NCBI GenBank assembly: GCA_030180135.1 | Contig: CM058238.1 | Span: forward strand, 92,698,619-92,762,618 | From: Orychophragmus violaceus | Taxonomy: Eukaryota > Streptophyta > Magnoliopsida > Brassicales > Brassicaceae | Length of the DNA: 64,000 bases | Direction of reading: 5' to 3' | Shown: piece by piece, positions 1 through 11,225 of the stretch | Numbering within the stretch: the stretch's first letter is position 1 | Layout of the letters: each line of letters starts with the position of its first letter | Notes under the pieces: generated by a model | Databases searched by the model: none | Seen by the model: the letters and a program-made list of their open reading frames with translations, nothing else | Told to the model about the DNA's origin: nothing | Program-made: the position numbers and the translations under genes

Positions 1-84
1 GCTGATCCTCTGACTAAGTCACTCCCAAGGCCTAAGCATGAGAGTCATACGACTGTTGTAGGCATTAGAGATCTTAAGATGTAA
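1..84 (+). CDS. Copia-A polyprotein, C-terminal end (partial)
   Basis: The frame starting at base 1 encodes the last 27 residues of a Ty1/copia polyprotein and stops at TAA. It opens with the ADPLTK motif that follows the RNase H domain in plant Copia elements. Copia-C has the same ending (ADPLTKPLPRPK, then VGIRNIEM). Everything upstream lies outside the window. The element is on the plus strand, opposite to the Gypsy-A gene it has interrupted. Confidence 0.9.
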   Translation, partial: ADPLTKSLPRPKHESHTTVVGIRDLKM

Positions 85-915
85 TCTTGATTCTAGTGGG
101 AGTTTTAGTTTTATTTTAGTTATAATAAGATGCTCTTGTAAACATTCTTTTAGAAGTGTTTAATGAAATTTGATTTCAGCATTATTTATTGTGATCTAAA
201 TAATGGTCCCAAAATAAGTTTATGTCATATTATAGGTCATCAAGTTGAGGACTTGATCATGAAACCCTATAAGTCATAGATGATATAAATTATGTTTTGT
301 CCCTAGTCGAGGTTGTCAAAGTGGGACAATGGCAACCGCGAGAGACTAGATTGTGAGGTGACTGTTGGCTAAGTTTCATGGAGCCAATGATATGATTATC
401 GCAGTCAGTCACATAGATATATGTTGGTGAACATATGATCGGACATGACCCGCTAATGAGAAGTCTACAAGATAGTTATATCTGTGTCATAAGAGGTTCT
501 CATTACGACTATAGAGTATAGTCCTTAGACCTGAGTTCATCATGCTTTCTTGCATATGAATTGGTACACTTTGACTTTGTCAAACGTCGACCCGTAACTG
601 GCGACTATAACGGCATTGTTCAAGTATATCATGAAGTATGTGTTGAAATATGGATGGAACAAGATGGGATTTGCCCCTCCTAAATAACGGGAGATAAATA
701 TCTCAGGGCCTATCGAAGATTTAATACTGAGAAAAATGTGTGGCCGCACTCAAACGAACTGTAGTTCAGTTGTTTGTAATGTTCAGTATGAGATCAGGAG
801 TTCGATAAACATGATTTTGGCTTGATAAGGATGACACCAATCTTGCCTTATGCCAAATCGAGATATAGAGACAAAAGGATTATAGGAATTGATGATTCCA
901 GTACAAGTGGGAGAT
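85..915 (+). other. Copia-A 3' noncoding region between two purine tracts
   Basis: This stretch has no plus-strand gene. It starts just after the pol stop with a purine tract (AGTGGGAGTTTT, about 95-106) and ends with a second (AAGTGGGAGAT, 905-915) that abuts the LTR and is the likely polypurine tract. In between, at 507-523, is a 17-base hairpin, GACTATA-GAG-TATAGTC, followed by CCTTAGACCTGAGTTC. Related sequence with the same hairpin occupies the same position in Copia-B, -C and -D. A minus-strand open frame at 540-749 has a counterpart in Copia-B but is broken in the intact Copia-C. Confidence 0.75.
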
Positions 916-1555
916 TATTGGGATAGTGTCCTGAAATCACACTTGTACTCACTCCTGATGATAGTTGTGTGTCGAGATCAGACATTCGTATAATACTGGG
1001 CGGTTGCAATGTTTTGCTAGAAGCCTCTTGCAATCTGTAAGTTGTAGACTTACTGCCAGTATTATATGATCCTATAGGGTCACACTCCTAAGCAAACTGG
1101 AAGCTACGACATGGGAATGATCATTATGGTAATGATCATATTAATGCGTATCAGATACACATTATTATCAACAAAATGGTGTTGTGTCGATCGACACAGC
1201 TTGTGTGTCGGTCGACACAGTTCGGGTTTCGAAAGGGCTTTTCGAAATTAAGACTTAATCAAGTCTGGCCCGTTAAGTATGTTTTAGGTCGAATAAAACA
1301 TGAGTGTCTCGACCTAAAACGTGAGCCGTCGATTTTTTCTCAGTGAGAAGAGCAAAAACACCAGAAACAGAGGATTCCCATTGATCCGGCACTAGCATCC
1401 CATTTCCAGCTTGTGTGCGTGTGTATCTGGTAGAGGCAAGGCACCTGCGTTGCTCCACTGATCTCGTTCACCATTTCATTCCGCTGCCAGTCAAGGTAAG
1501 AACGAGGTTGGTTGAATTTCAATATATCAAACCCTAGATCCTAGGAGATCCAACA
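916..1555 (+). repeat. Copia-A 3' LTR
   Basis: A 640-bp LTR directly follows a polypurine tract and ends ...GATCCAACA, where Gypsy-A gag-protease sequence resumes. The first bases are TATTGGG where related LTRs have TGTTGG, so the terminal TG appears mutated. The 5' LTR is outside the window, so the target duplication (probably ACCAC, 1556-1560) cannot be confirmed. A pair of TCGRYCGA palindromes lies at 1183-1219. Confidence 0.85.
1183..1219. repeat. TCGRYCGA palindrome pair (Copia-A LTR)
   Basis: TGTGTCGATCGACACA is followed by a five-base spacer and TGTGTCGGTCGACACA. Centres are 21 bp apart. Confidence 0.9.
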
Positions 1556-4096
1556 ACCACTATCTTCTTTTCTCCAGGATTAGAAACTGGCACCTCTCTA
1601 GTCTGAGTTTCCTGTTCATCCTCAATGCTAAAGGTTTGACCATCGATCTTTGCCCTTCGCAGCATATCCATCTAAAAGTGTAGAGGCTCATCTCCCAGGT
1701 GTAGATCAATCAGACCATGCCTCACATCAATCTTCGCTCCAGCTGTGGCTAAGAAAGGTCTTCCCAGTATCAGAGAATCATCTGGCTCACTATCGTACTT
1801 CAGAACAACAAAGTCTGTTGGAACTAGATAGTTTCCAACTCTGACTAGGACATCCTAAAGAACTCCTTTTGGGATCCGTCTTGACTGGTCAGCTAAGACC
1901 AGAGAGATCTTAGTGTGCGAAAACTCTGTCATCCCCAGTCTCTCTGCCACAGAGTATGGCATGAGATTTCCAGCAGCTCCTAAATCACACAAAGAACGCT
2001 TGAAGCCATTCTCAAAGATGGAACAACTCAGCAAAAATATACCAGGATCTTGTAGCTTCTTGGAGACCTGATTGAACAACACGTCACTGACTTGCTTAGG
2101 AATCACCACTACCCATTCTTTCAGTATCTCATCCATAGGCAGCATCATCTCTAAGTATCTCTGTACACAAGGATGATAGGGTGAAGTGTCAACTTGAGGA
2201 TCTTCTCTCAACTTCTTATCCATTACTTCTAGCTGTTTAGCTTCATCAAGCTCTTGTTGAGATTTCTTAGATACCTTAAGGGAAGGTACAAGAGACTCAT
2301 GGTCTGTTTCTGCAGCAATAGCACAAGATGTTGGCAAATCTAGATCCTTACGCTCTTGATGTCGACCGACGTTGAAATGGTGTCGGTCGACATTAGCCAA
2401 TTCACCACTGTCATGCTCGATTTCCATTCGTCATGAGAACTCGAAATCCCGTTTGAAAGTTGATGTCGACCGACATCAAAGTCGAAGTCGACCGACACTG
2501 AGATTTCAGTCTCGAGTTTTTCAGCATTCTCAACAAGTTCAGCAGTCTTAATCTCAAATTTCTCTCCTTGATTTGATCCATCATCAATCTGAACTGACCA
2601 GGCCTTGATGTGGGTGTCCATGACATTCTTTCCCATGACTGAGCTTGAAATTTGGTTCACTTGTGTGTCCAACTGCTTCATGTAAGTACTCAAAGACTCA
2701 AACTTCCCATTCAGATCTTCATACACAGCATCCAATTTCTTGTTGAAATCCACAGTGGTCTTAGTCTGACCCTCCAGCAACCGCTCCATCATAGCTTCCA
2801 TCTTGCTCTCATGAGCACTAGCAGCAGAAGGTGTCTGATAGGAAGATGATCCATAAGTTCTCTGATAAGAATTACCATGCTGAAAAGGTTTCTGATAACC
2901 AGCATTCTGACCATATCCAGAAGAGTTCTGGTTTCTTGTGAAAGCACTCTTCTGTCCACCATTAAAGAATTTGTTACCTTGCTGATTTCCAAATCTGTTT
3001 CCTTGAAACCCAGACCCACTGATGTAGTTCACATCCTCTTCCTGGCAGTCTTCTTCAGCCTCAAACACTTTAACTTCTTGAGCAAAGTGAACAGCTTTCT
3101 TACCAGTCAACAAGTTATGAACAGTGTCCAGCTTGTTCCTGATATCATTAATCTGCAGACTATCAATCTTTCCACCAGACTCTTTCCTTCTTCTATCAGC
3201 AGTCTTGGTGATGTTACTGCTCATCAAGTTATCAATCAGCAATCTAGCCTGCTCAGTAGTCTTGGTGTTGAAATTGCCATTGCTGGCAGGATCCAATGCA
3301 GACTGGTAATTGAGATCAATTCTTCGGAAGAATATGCCCAGCACTGTTACTTCATAGAATCCATGATGAGGACAGTCACGTTGGTACATCTCAAACCTCA
3401 TCCAAGTAGACTTAAGAGGCTCTGTAGGACCTTGGGCAAATGTGAGAAGGTCCTGTCTTAGCTGATCTGAGCGAGCATCATCATAGAAGTGTCGAAGGAA
3501 CTCTCTCTCTTCACAGCATCCCAAGTAGTTAACTTCCCAGGTGGAAGTTGTTTCAGCCAAGCAGCAGCCTCTCCAGCAAGAGAGTATGGGAAAAGCTTCA
3601 GATACAAGAAGTCATAATCCACCCCCATTGTACTTCATTCCAGTGATGAAGGCTTCAAAATCCTCAATGTGGTCCATGGATTGCTCATGTGGGAGACCAT
3701 GGAAGGGGTGCTGTATCAGCATAGAGTAATAGTCAATCTTGATCTCAAAGCCATTCCTCTCAAAAGAAGGAGGAACAATTGCTGACCGGTTAGCATAAAA
3801 CTCATCGAGACGGTTGTAGTCAGCAAGAGTCCTCTCAGCAACAACCATCTGCCCCTGACCTTGAGGTTGTTCAGGTGCAGGTTCAGGGATCACTCGTCCC
3901 TCAGCATCAATCCTTTGCCCCTGATCATCTGTTGGTCTCTCAAAACACCCTCAGCATCTGGTCTCAAAATCAAACGATTGTTCATCATTCTTGTTCTTTG
4001 ACCCTTTTTGTTTGTTCTCTCTAGTCTAGCAAGCTCCTCAAGTCTGAGGTTCAGAAGTTCTTCGCTCTGGTTGCTTTGGGTATTTCGACTTGGCAT
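1556..4096 (-). pseudogene. Gypsy-A gag-protease gene, frameshifted and cut by Copia-A
   Basis: Read on the minus strand this matches, in order, the intact gag-protease ORF of Gypsy-D: the N-terminal segment (MPSRNTQSNQ), the Retrotrans_gag-type capsid segment (EFLRHFYDDA, then MYQRDCPHHGF), a Gln/Asn/Gly-rich linker, a coiled-coil-like stretch (KLDAVYEDLNGKFESLSTYMKQ), and an aspartic protease-like segment containing CDLGAAGNLMPYS. It is split over several frames (about 4096-3890, 3893-3612, 3560-2340 and 2427-1855), with further in-frame stops below 1860. The match ends at 1556 against the Copia-A LTR. No reverse transcriptase is visible. Gag would form the particle and the protease would mature it, but this copy cannot make a full product. 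Confidence 0.85.
2358..2499. repeat. Two TCGRYCGA palindrome pairs inside Gypsy-A gag
   Basis: One pair lies at 2358-2393 (cores about 21 bp apart) and another at 2462-2499 (about 22 bp apart). Both have GTCGACCGAC or GTCGGTCGAC cores. They lie in the variable gag segment between the coiled coil and the protease, where Gypsy-C and Gypsy-D also carry the motif. Confidence 0.85.
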
Positions 4097-4334
4097 ACAC
4101 TGATCTCAAAACCCTGTTTCGAGGTCGATGTCGAGCACACTGAAGAAGAAATCGGTCGACACTGAAGAAGAAATCGGTCGACACTGGATGCGTCTGTGAA
4201 ATCCTGCAGCAACAAAAAACAAGCCAAACAAGAGAAAAATCAGTAACAAAGAAAATAAAAACGATCTAGACTCAACTCTAGAACAAAATCTATCGGCGAA
4301 CTCAGTTGAGTCCCCGGCAACGGCGCCAAAAATT
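4097..4334 (-). other. Gypsy-A 5' leader with tRNA-Asp primer site and motif cluster
   Basis: This is the untranslated leader between the LTR and gag, read on the minus strand. The primer-binding site is the complement of 4311-4328 and reads TGGCGCCGTTGCCGGGGA. That matches the 3' end of plant tRNA-Asp(GUC), the primer usual for Athila/Tat-type Gypsy elements. At 4123-4187 are GGTCGATGTCGA and two direct copies of a 22-bp unit carrying TCGGTCGACAC. Confidence 0.85.
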
Positions 4335-5137
4335 TGATAGGCTCAGAGTTTTAATCATATTCTACTGCAAGTGCACAGTTATGCAATGTAGTACTTAGGG
4401 TATCGAATCCACAAGGACTCACGGTCACACGATAGATTATATGCCGTCAAGTTAAGTAAATCAAATCCAGAGAAAGCAGTAAACAAAAACAAGTAAACAT
4501 GAAGATTTTTCAATAAGAGAAAGGCATCAGACTTAGGAAGCTCTCGGTAATTATGCTATTCTAGAAACTTAACTAACCGGATTAAGATTAAAACAGGTTC
4601 AAGAACTAGAAACACAATGCTAAATAATCCAACTCTCGCTGAGATTATTTCTATATCTAGCAACCTACCGATTCAAATCTATTTGTGATCCTGAGTTCTA
4701 AACAAGCATTAAGAACAGGTTCTATCGGTTCACAATTTTACTAAACCAAATCTCTTTGTATCTAGTCAAATTGCTCACTCTAAGTTTGTTCAGATTATGA
4801 CTCACACTCTCGTGCTATTGTTAATTATCTCAGATCTAAACCCTAGGTGATCAGTCCAGAATTCAGTATTAAGCACAACTTATGTGATGAACAATAGATG
4901 GTGAATCCTAATCAATCAGTTATCAAGCAAGCATAAAACCTTTGTGAGAATTCATAAATCTAACTAGGTTACTACTCGGACATATTAGTAATCAAACAAC
5001 ACATCATGAATAGAAAACCAAAAGACTGAATAGATAAAGTAAAAGGGGTTCGAAATTCTTCTCTCAATGTTACAAGTAGCAAGAATCAGCCCCAACTCAA
5101 TATCTCCCAATCTCTCAAGCAAGAACAAAGTAAGAAC
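4335..5137 (-). repeat. Gypsy-A/B shared LTR, left part
   Basis: The LTR starts with TGATAGG immediately beside the Gypsy-A primer site and is interrupted at 5138 by Copia-B. It resumes at 12071 and ends at 12439 with ATGATATATCA. Excluding the duplicated AGAAC, the two parts total about 1.17 kb, close to the 1.16 and 1.22 kb LTRs of Gypsy-C and -D. Bases 5133-5137 (AGAAC) are the left copy of the Copia-B target duplication. Confidence 0.85.
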
Positions 5138-5840
5138 TCAAGGAACTTGTGCCATTCTATCATCAGATTGAATCCTAACTAGTTCCTTATGCCTAGGATC
5201 TAGGGTTTAGTTAATTGAATCATTAGGAATGATCTCGTGTTTACCTGGAGATTTGCAGCGGAATGATGAACAGGTAATTGAGATCAAGAGCGCCTCAGAT
5301 GTTGCACCTCTACTGCAGTCCACACAAACACAAGCTGGAATTCGCCGGGATGTAGTGCCGGAAATCGGATCTCCTGGGAAACCTGTGTTTTGAGAGGTGG
5401 CTGCCAAAAATCAACGACTAGGGTTCCAGGTCGTTCATATAAACTTATATATAGACTTGGAATGAATAAACCGATCATTGGACTAATTTCAATTCGTTTA
5501 AGTCATCAAATCGAAACATCAGTTTCGAAACCCGGCCTGTGTCGATCGACACACTATTGTGTCGATCGACACACCTCTTAAAACTCGATATCAATGTGTA
5601 TCCAATACACATTGACCAGACCATATGCCAATGATCAATCCCATACAAAGTGTATCCAGCTTGCTTAGGTGTGTGACCCTGTAGGTTCACATAATACTAG
5701 CAATGAGTTACAACTCATTTGTCATAAGCGGCTTCTACCAAAACATTATGACCGCCTAGTATCACATGAATTGTCCGATCTCGACTATACAACTATCATG
5801 CAGAGTAAGTACAATATGATTTCAGGACATAATCCCAACA
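5138..5840 (-). repeat. Copia-B 3' LTR
   Basis: 703-bp LTR. Its outer end reads TCAAGGAAC where the other copy has TGAAGGAAC, so the terminal TG has mutated. The inner end ...ATCCCAACA adjoins the complement of a polypurine tract (5841-5855). The palindrome pair lies at 5538-5573. Confidence 0.9.
5538..5573. repeat. TCGATCGA palindrome pair (Copia-B 3' LTR)
   Basis: Two copies of TGTGTCGATCGACACA are separated by CTAT. Centres are 20 bp apart. Confidence 0.95.
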
Positions 5841-6648
5841 ATCTCCCACCTGTACTGGAATCATCTATTCCCATAATCCCTTTGTCGCTATATCTCGATA
5901 TGGCATAAGACAAGAAACTGTGTCATCCTTATTATAGCCAACATCATGTTCATCGAACTCCTGATCTATACTGATAAAACAAACGACTGACAATCACCTC
6001 GTTTGAGCACGGCCATGCATTTTCTCAGTATCAAATCTTCGATGGGCCCTGAGATATTTATCTCCTGTTATATAGGAGGGACAAATCCCTTCTTGTTCCA
6101 TCCTTGTTTCTACACACACTTCATGATACGCCTAAGCAATGCCGTTATAGCCGCCAGTTACGGAACGACGTTTGAAAAGGTCAAAGCACACCAATTCACA
6201 TGGTAGAAAGCATGATGAACTCAGGTCTAAGGACTATACTCTATAGTCGTAATGAGAACCTCTCATGACACTGATATAACTATCCTGTAGAGTTCTCATT
6301 AGCGGGTCATGTCCGATCATATGTTCACCAACATATATCTATGTGATTGACGTTGATACTCATATAAATAACTCCATGAAACTTAGTCATACGTCACCTC
6401 GCACACTAGGCTTAACGGTTGTTAGTGTCCCACTTTAACAACCTACGACCAGGGACAAACATAGTTTTATGTCATCTTTCATTTATAGGGTTTCATGACC
6501 AAGTCCTCAACTTGATGACCTATAAAATGAACATAAAATACTTTGGGACCATTATTTAATTATCCAATAATCAAATAATGATGATGTCAGTTTTTCATAG
6601 ACATGACCATAGCATGTCTATGTGAACATCATAACTAACACAACTCCC
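5841..6648 (-). other. Copia-B 3' noncoding region between two purine tracts
   Basis: Read on the minus strand, this is the equivalent of the Copia-A 3' region. A purine tract follows the pol end (complement of ACTCCCACTAGAAT near 6640) and another adjoins the LTR (5841-5855). The conserved hairpin is at 6232-6248. I see no credible minus-strand gene. Confidence 0.7.
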
Positions 6649-9029
6649 ACTAGAATCAAGACCACGTCTTCAGATATCTAGTACCTACAACAATAGTGAA
6701 AACTCGTGCTTTGGTTGTGAGAGAGGCTGCGGCGTTCTTGTTTGGAACCATTCCAACAAACCACACCGCTATTCATTAATAAGCACTATTCTACGGTTCC
6801 CTGCTTGGAGCCCTTCCAACAGATAGCACCGCTACACAGACAAAGAGACATAACCAGGTGGGAACCGGGAGTCGTCTTTTTCCGTCAAACTACTCTTAAC
6901 ATATTCGTCACTTCCTCAGTTGAACAAGAACCTATCCTTAGTGTTCCTCAAACACTTGGGGATATTCCTTACAACTGTCCAGTGACTTTTACCGGAACAT
7001 ATTGGTATCTTCTCGTCATGCTTTATGCGTAAGCTGCATCTAGACGAGCGCAAAATATGGCATTCATGATGGATTCTATTGCAGAAGCATAAAGAATCAC
7101 ACTCATATATACTAGCTCAGCCAGTGTCCAAGACACTTCATCTCGCTAAGATTGTTGCCATAAGACCTTTGGTGTGAAGCCATTCTTGGAATCATGCATA
7201 TTGGAATTGTCCAATACCTTATCAACATAAGGATTCTAACACGATCCAATTAGCCTACCCAATCTATTTCAATAGATCCATATTCCAAGAACTGACGCGA
7301 CTTCTCCCATGTCTATCGTTAAAATGACTTCCGACCCAAGCCCTGATAAGACTTAAGCGACGGAACGTCGTTTATGAGATTAAGTATGTTATATACATAC
7401 AGTGTGAGAAATGCAACTACGCTCCCACTAGTCTACTTGTAAACGCACGGTTCCTATTCGTTCCTGATCAAGTCAAAACTTTTGACCGTTTTAACAGAAC
7501 GTAGATTCCAACTCCAAGATGTTTGCTTCAATCCAGAAATGGATCGGTGAAGCTAACATGCATACCTAGCAAATTTACGGAGTTGGGGCTCACCATCGCT
7601 CCTTGAATTTCGCAAGCTCGTCAATTTTCAATGATCAACAGATCACGGCAATTGGTTACGAGAAATCACTATCGGGTTAGTGACGGATCCATTCGGATCT
7701 GCGAGCTTCAGGCTCCACATGTGTTGGTCCTACATCACTTTGTAGACCCAACTGCTGCTCTCCCTCAACAGGTTGAGCAACCTCCTGTGTTTCTCGAATT
7801 TCTTCGAGTTGTACTTCTACTCCCACTGTTCTTCTTGGAAAGATACTTTCTATCTAGGAAAAACAGAGTTCCGAACAACAAAACTTTGTTCTCGGATTGG
7901 TTGCAAACGTAATGAGCCTCGGTTTCCCTAGGACAACCAGCGAAGTAGCACTTATCAGATTTGCGTTCAAGCTTGTCTGTTGACAACTGCTTTGCATAAA
8001 CCTTGCAATCCCAACTAATCAGGAAAACATACTTGGAAAACTTCCTAGTCCACATCTAATGTGGTGTCTTTCAACTGACTCTGATAGAAAACTATTTGGC
8101 GTAAATACATACATTTCTAGAGCGTATTCTTAAAAATGATAATGGAAGATTCGTGTGACTCATCATTAATCGGAGAAAATCGAATAAGGTCTGATTCATT
8201 CTCTCGGAAATACCATTCAGATTTTCCAGGAGAAACGAGCTGTGAGACGACTTCACACTCACTTAGATGATCACTCAATTCTTGACTCAAGTATTTTCTT
8301 CCGCGATCTGATCGAGGATCTTTAATACTTTTGTCATATCGGTTCTATACTTCATTCTGGAACTCCTTTGACCATTTCAAAAGATTTCGACTCGTGTCTC
8401 ATCAAATGAACACAACCATTCTTACTGAAGTCATCAATAAAGGTAATGAAGTACTGAAGATTTCCTCTGGCATTAATGCTCATCGGGCCACATACATCAG
8501 TATGTGTAAGGCCCAATAAGCCTCTGGCCCTTTTCTTTAACTCTGCTAAAGAAGCCTTAGTCATTTGGCCCAGTAAGCAGAATTCATATCTCATATGATT
8601 TATAATCAAATGAGCCCATAAAGCCCATAACTATGGAACTTCTGAATCCGCTCCACTCTATGTGGTTGAAACGACTATGCCAAAGAAAAATCGAGTTCGA
8701 GTCATTAGACTTAAACCGTTTGGTATTTATGTTATATACTGGCGAACATTGGTTTAAAATATAAAACCCATTTTTCAAAAAAGGGGTGCTACCATGGTAT
8801 ATTTCATCAGGATCAAAAGAGCAAAACTTGTCTTTTATCAAAATGAAAAACATCCAAATTCTTACATGAAAATGAAAGACATCTCTGCTTAAAGCAGGTA
8901 CATAGTAGCAATTACTTAATTCTAAAACCAAGCTTGAAAAGCTCCTGCAAGTGGAGAATCCCTACGGCTAAGGCAGCAACCATTGCTCCATTCCTGACTC
9001 GCAGTTCCACTTGTCCTTTCTTCAACGTT
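6649..9029 (-). pseudogene. Copia-B pol remnant with deleted RT block
   Basis: Fragments of protease, GAG-pre-integrase, integrase and RT/RNase H can be matched to Copia-C on the minus strand, for example 8931-8584, 8609-8352 (ending HTDVCGPM- and FITFIDDFS-type integrase sequence) and 8055-7765 (SDKCYFAGCPRET). Stops and frameshifts are frequent. Near 7560-7600 the sequence jumps from the segment equivalent to Copia-C 17553 straight to the segment equivalent to 17928. This removes about 375 bp including the first RT catalytic aspartate. Copia-D has the same junction. No functional enzyme could be made. Confidence 0.8.
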
Positions 9030-9944
9030 CTACTGTTGCTTAGGTCCTGCATATTTCAAAAATATCAGTACCACAACTAGTATCCAATACCTTTGTAGAA
9101 CTTGAAGTGATAACACAATACCTGAAGAAGAATTTCCATACATCTCCTTCATCTCTTGTGAATCTTCCAAGAATTTAATGCAATTTCTCTTCCAATGCCC
9201 AAGCTCTTCACAGTAGCAGCACTTACCAACATCAGATGGGCCAGACTTGGGCTTATAAGATGACACAGGCTTATCCTGATTCCAAATCTGGACAGCCTTG
9301 CCTCCACCCTTGTCTATACAAGATTTCTCAAACCTTTTACCCTTTATGATGTTTTGCTCAGCTGTCTTGAGCATGCCATGCAGCTCAGTCAACATCTTCG
9401 TCAAGCCATTCTTGATGTAGCTCTTGATAAACTTATCATAACTTGACGGCAGTGACTGCAGAATGATCTCAGTAGCCAACTCTAGGCTAACAGGACAATC
9501 CAGTTTCCCCAGGTTATCAATGTAACCCATCATTTTAATGACATGAGGACTCACTGGAGCATCCTTTGGTAGCTTGCACCCAATGAGAGACTTAACCATC
9601 TGGTATCTCTCAACTCGTGCCTGATCCTGAAACACCAGTTTCAGGCTGGTGATCATCTCGATTGGCGACTCCATGTTCTCGTGTTGACTCTTTAAGTCCG
9701 AGTTCATGGTAGCCAACATCAGACCACACACATCTACCACATCAATATAATGCTTATTCCAAGCATCATATACTGCATGTGAGGCATTGGTCCCAAGCCT
9801 CTCGGGGAGAGCTTTCTCAAGGACATAGTCCTTACTCTCTTGCTTGAGAATAAATCTCATGTTCCGATACCAATCCAGGAAATTTGATCCATTTAACTTG
9901 TCCTTCTCAAGGACGGATCGTAACGAGAAAGTAGTTTTAGACAT
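9030..9944 (-). CDS. Copia-B gag
   Basis: An open frame of about 304 residues encodes a Copia gag-like nucleocapsid protein. It starts at MSKTTFSLRSVLEKDKLNGS, aligned with the Copia-C gag start; an in-frame upstream extension to 10073 is probably leader. A CCHC zinc knuckle (CCYCEELGHWKRNC) lies near the C-terminus. After TSSSGI the frame departs from the expected gag-protease junction, so a frameshift detaches protease. Gag would coat the RNA in virus-like particles. It stays open although pol is ruined, which suggests retention for cis packaging or very recent pol decay. Confidence 0.8.
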   Translation of the reverse strand: MSKTTFSLRSVLEKDKLNGSNFLDWYRNMRFILKQESKDYVLEKALPERLGTNASHAVYDAWNKHYIDVVDVCGLMLATMNSDLKSQHENMESPIEMITSLKLVFQDQARVERYQMVKSLIGCKLPKDAPVSPHVIKMMGYIDNLGKLDCPVSLELATEIILQSLPSSYDKFIKSYIKNGLTKMLTELHGMLKTAEQNIIKGKRFEKSCIDKGGGKAVQIWNQDKPVSSYKPKSGPSDVGKCCYCEELGHWKRNCIKFLEDSQEMKEMYGNSSSGIVLSLQVLQRYWILVVVLIFLKYAGPKQQ

Positions 9945-10754
9945 AGGCTGAAAACTAAGAAAAGGAAAAGTTTTAGTTATGAAGTTCAGGAAATGAGAAA
10001 TCTTATCTAATAAGAAAACTCGCATTATATTCAAACAATGTTTCCTCTTTGAATATAATGATCCAAGACCCATACTTCACTAAAATCTGAGTGGACGACT
10101 CGCCATCACTCAAGTTTTAGTTATCTAGGTAAGCAAATCATTGCTAATTGTACCCAGTACAACTCTTGGTCGCAGATAAGACAATCCATGTCTCATCAAC
10201 TCTGACGTCTCTGGGCCCAGAAATTCTGATAGCCCTGTCAAGTTAAACCAATCTATTCAGTCTTGTGATCATTGACAGTCGCACTGCAAGTCTATCAATG
10301 ATCACCTACCTTACTCATGTAATTGTGGATACCAAGGACTCCAAGACTATCCAACAACGAAACGAGTCTTGACAGTAGACAAGGTCGGGCAAGACATCAA
10401 GGTCACTTGATATTTAGTTGAGGAAATGGAACTCAAAAGGTTAGTAAATCAATCTCTTAGGTCATGTAATTGTTGATGTCAAGCACTGCAAGTCCATCAA
10501 CACGACTACCTGCCTTACTCATGTAATTGTGGACACCAAGCTCTTGGCAAGAGTATCACAACAACGAAATGAGTCTTGACAGTTGACCATATTGAAAACT
10601 AATCTTTGATCTAATACACATCCAATGTGTATTGAATGGGTTCAGAACATGTTTAACTTCTAATTTTAAATGAGTTTTAATTGTTCTAATAAGTGGGTTA
10701 GATCATTTGGTTCGGTTTCTCAATCATTTGGTTCAATAACCAAACGATTACTGT

Positions 10755-10799
10755 TCGCATCGACACAATATGCGTCGACCGACACACTTGGTCGACACT
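10755..10799. repeat. TCGRYCGA motif cluster (Copia-B leader 1)
   Basis: GCATCGACACA, TGCGTCGACCGACACA and GGTCGACAC lie in a row; the outer members are degenerate or half sites. Confidence 0.75.
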
Positions 10800-11018
10800 T
10801 GACATTCAACCTTAACCGATCGTGATAACTGGTCCAATCCAATTGGACCGACTTATCCAATCAAACTGATCTTAACCAATCAAATTGGTTTATACTAATT
10901 GAGATAACCAGTTCAATCCAATTGAACCAATTCATCCAATTTAAACCGATCTGATCTACCTAAACCAAGCATGATAACCAGTTCAATCCAATTGAACCGA
11001 TCAACCAATCGCAAGGCC

Positions 11019-11055
11019 TGTGTCGACCGACACTCAACATGTGTCGATCGACACA
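11019..11055. repeat. TCGRYCGA palindrome pair (Copia-B leader 2)
   Basis: TGTGTCGACCGACACT and TGTGTCGATCGACACA, 21 bp apart. Confidence 0.9.
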
Positions 11056-11092
11056 GTAGGGCAAACCCTAAATATTAATTAGGTTTTCTTCA

Positions 11093-11129
11093 TGTGTCGA
11101 TCGACACCAGCTTGGTGTCGATCGACACT
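11093..11129. repeat. TCGATCGA palindrome pair (Copia-B leader 3)
   Basis: TGTGTCGATCGACACC and GGTGTCGATCGACACT, 21 bp apart. Confidence 0.9.
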
Positions 11130-11188
11130 TCATGAAAAACCCTAGCCGCCGATTTCAAATAAACTTAATTCATTACGATTTTCTATGC

Positions 11189-11225
11189 TGCATCGACCGA
11201 CACACTTTCTGTGTCGATCGACACA
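11189..11225. repeat. TCGRYCGA palindrome pair (Copia-B leader 4)
   Basis: TGCATCGACCGACACA and TGTGTCGATCGACACA, 21 bp apart. Confidence 0.9.

Noticed and set aside
540..749. Conserved antisense open frame in the Copia 3' region (also 6003-6206 in Copia-B)
   Set aside because: The frame is broken in the intact Copia-C (around 22516-22758), so the conservation is better explained by a noncoding element.
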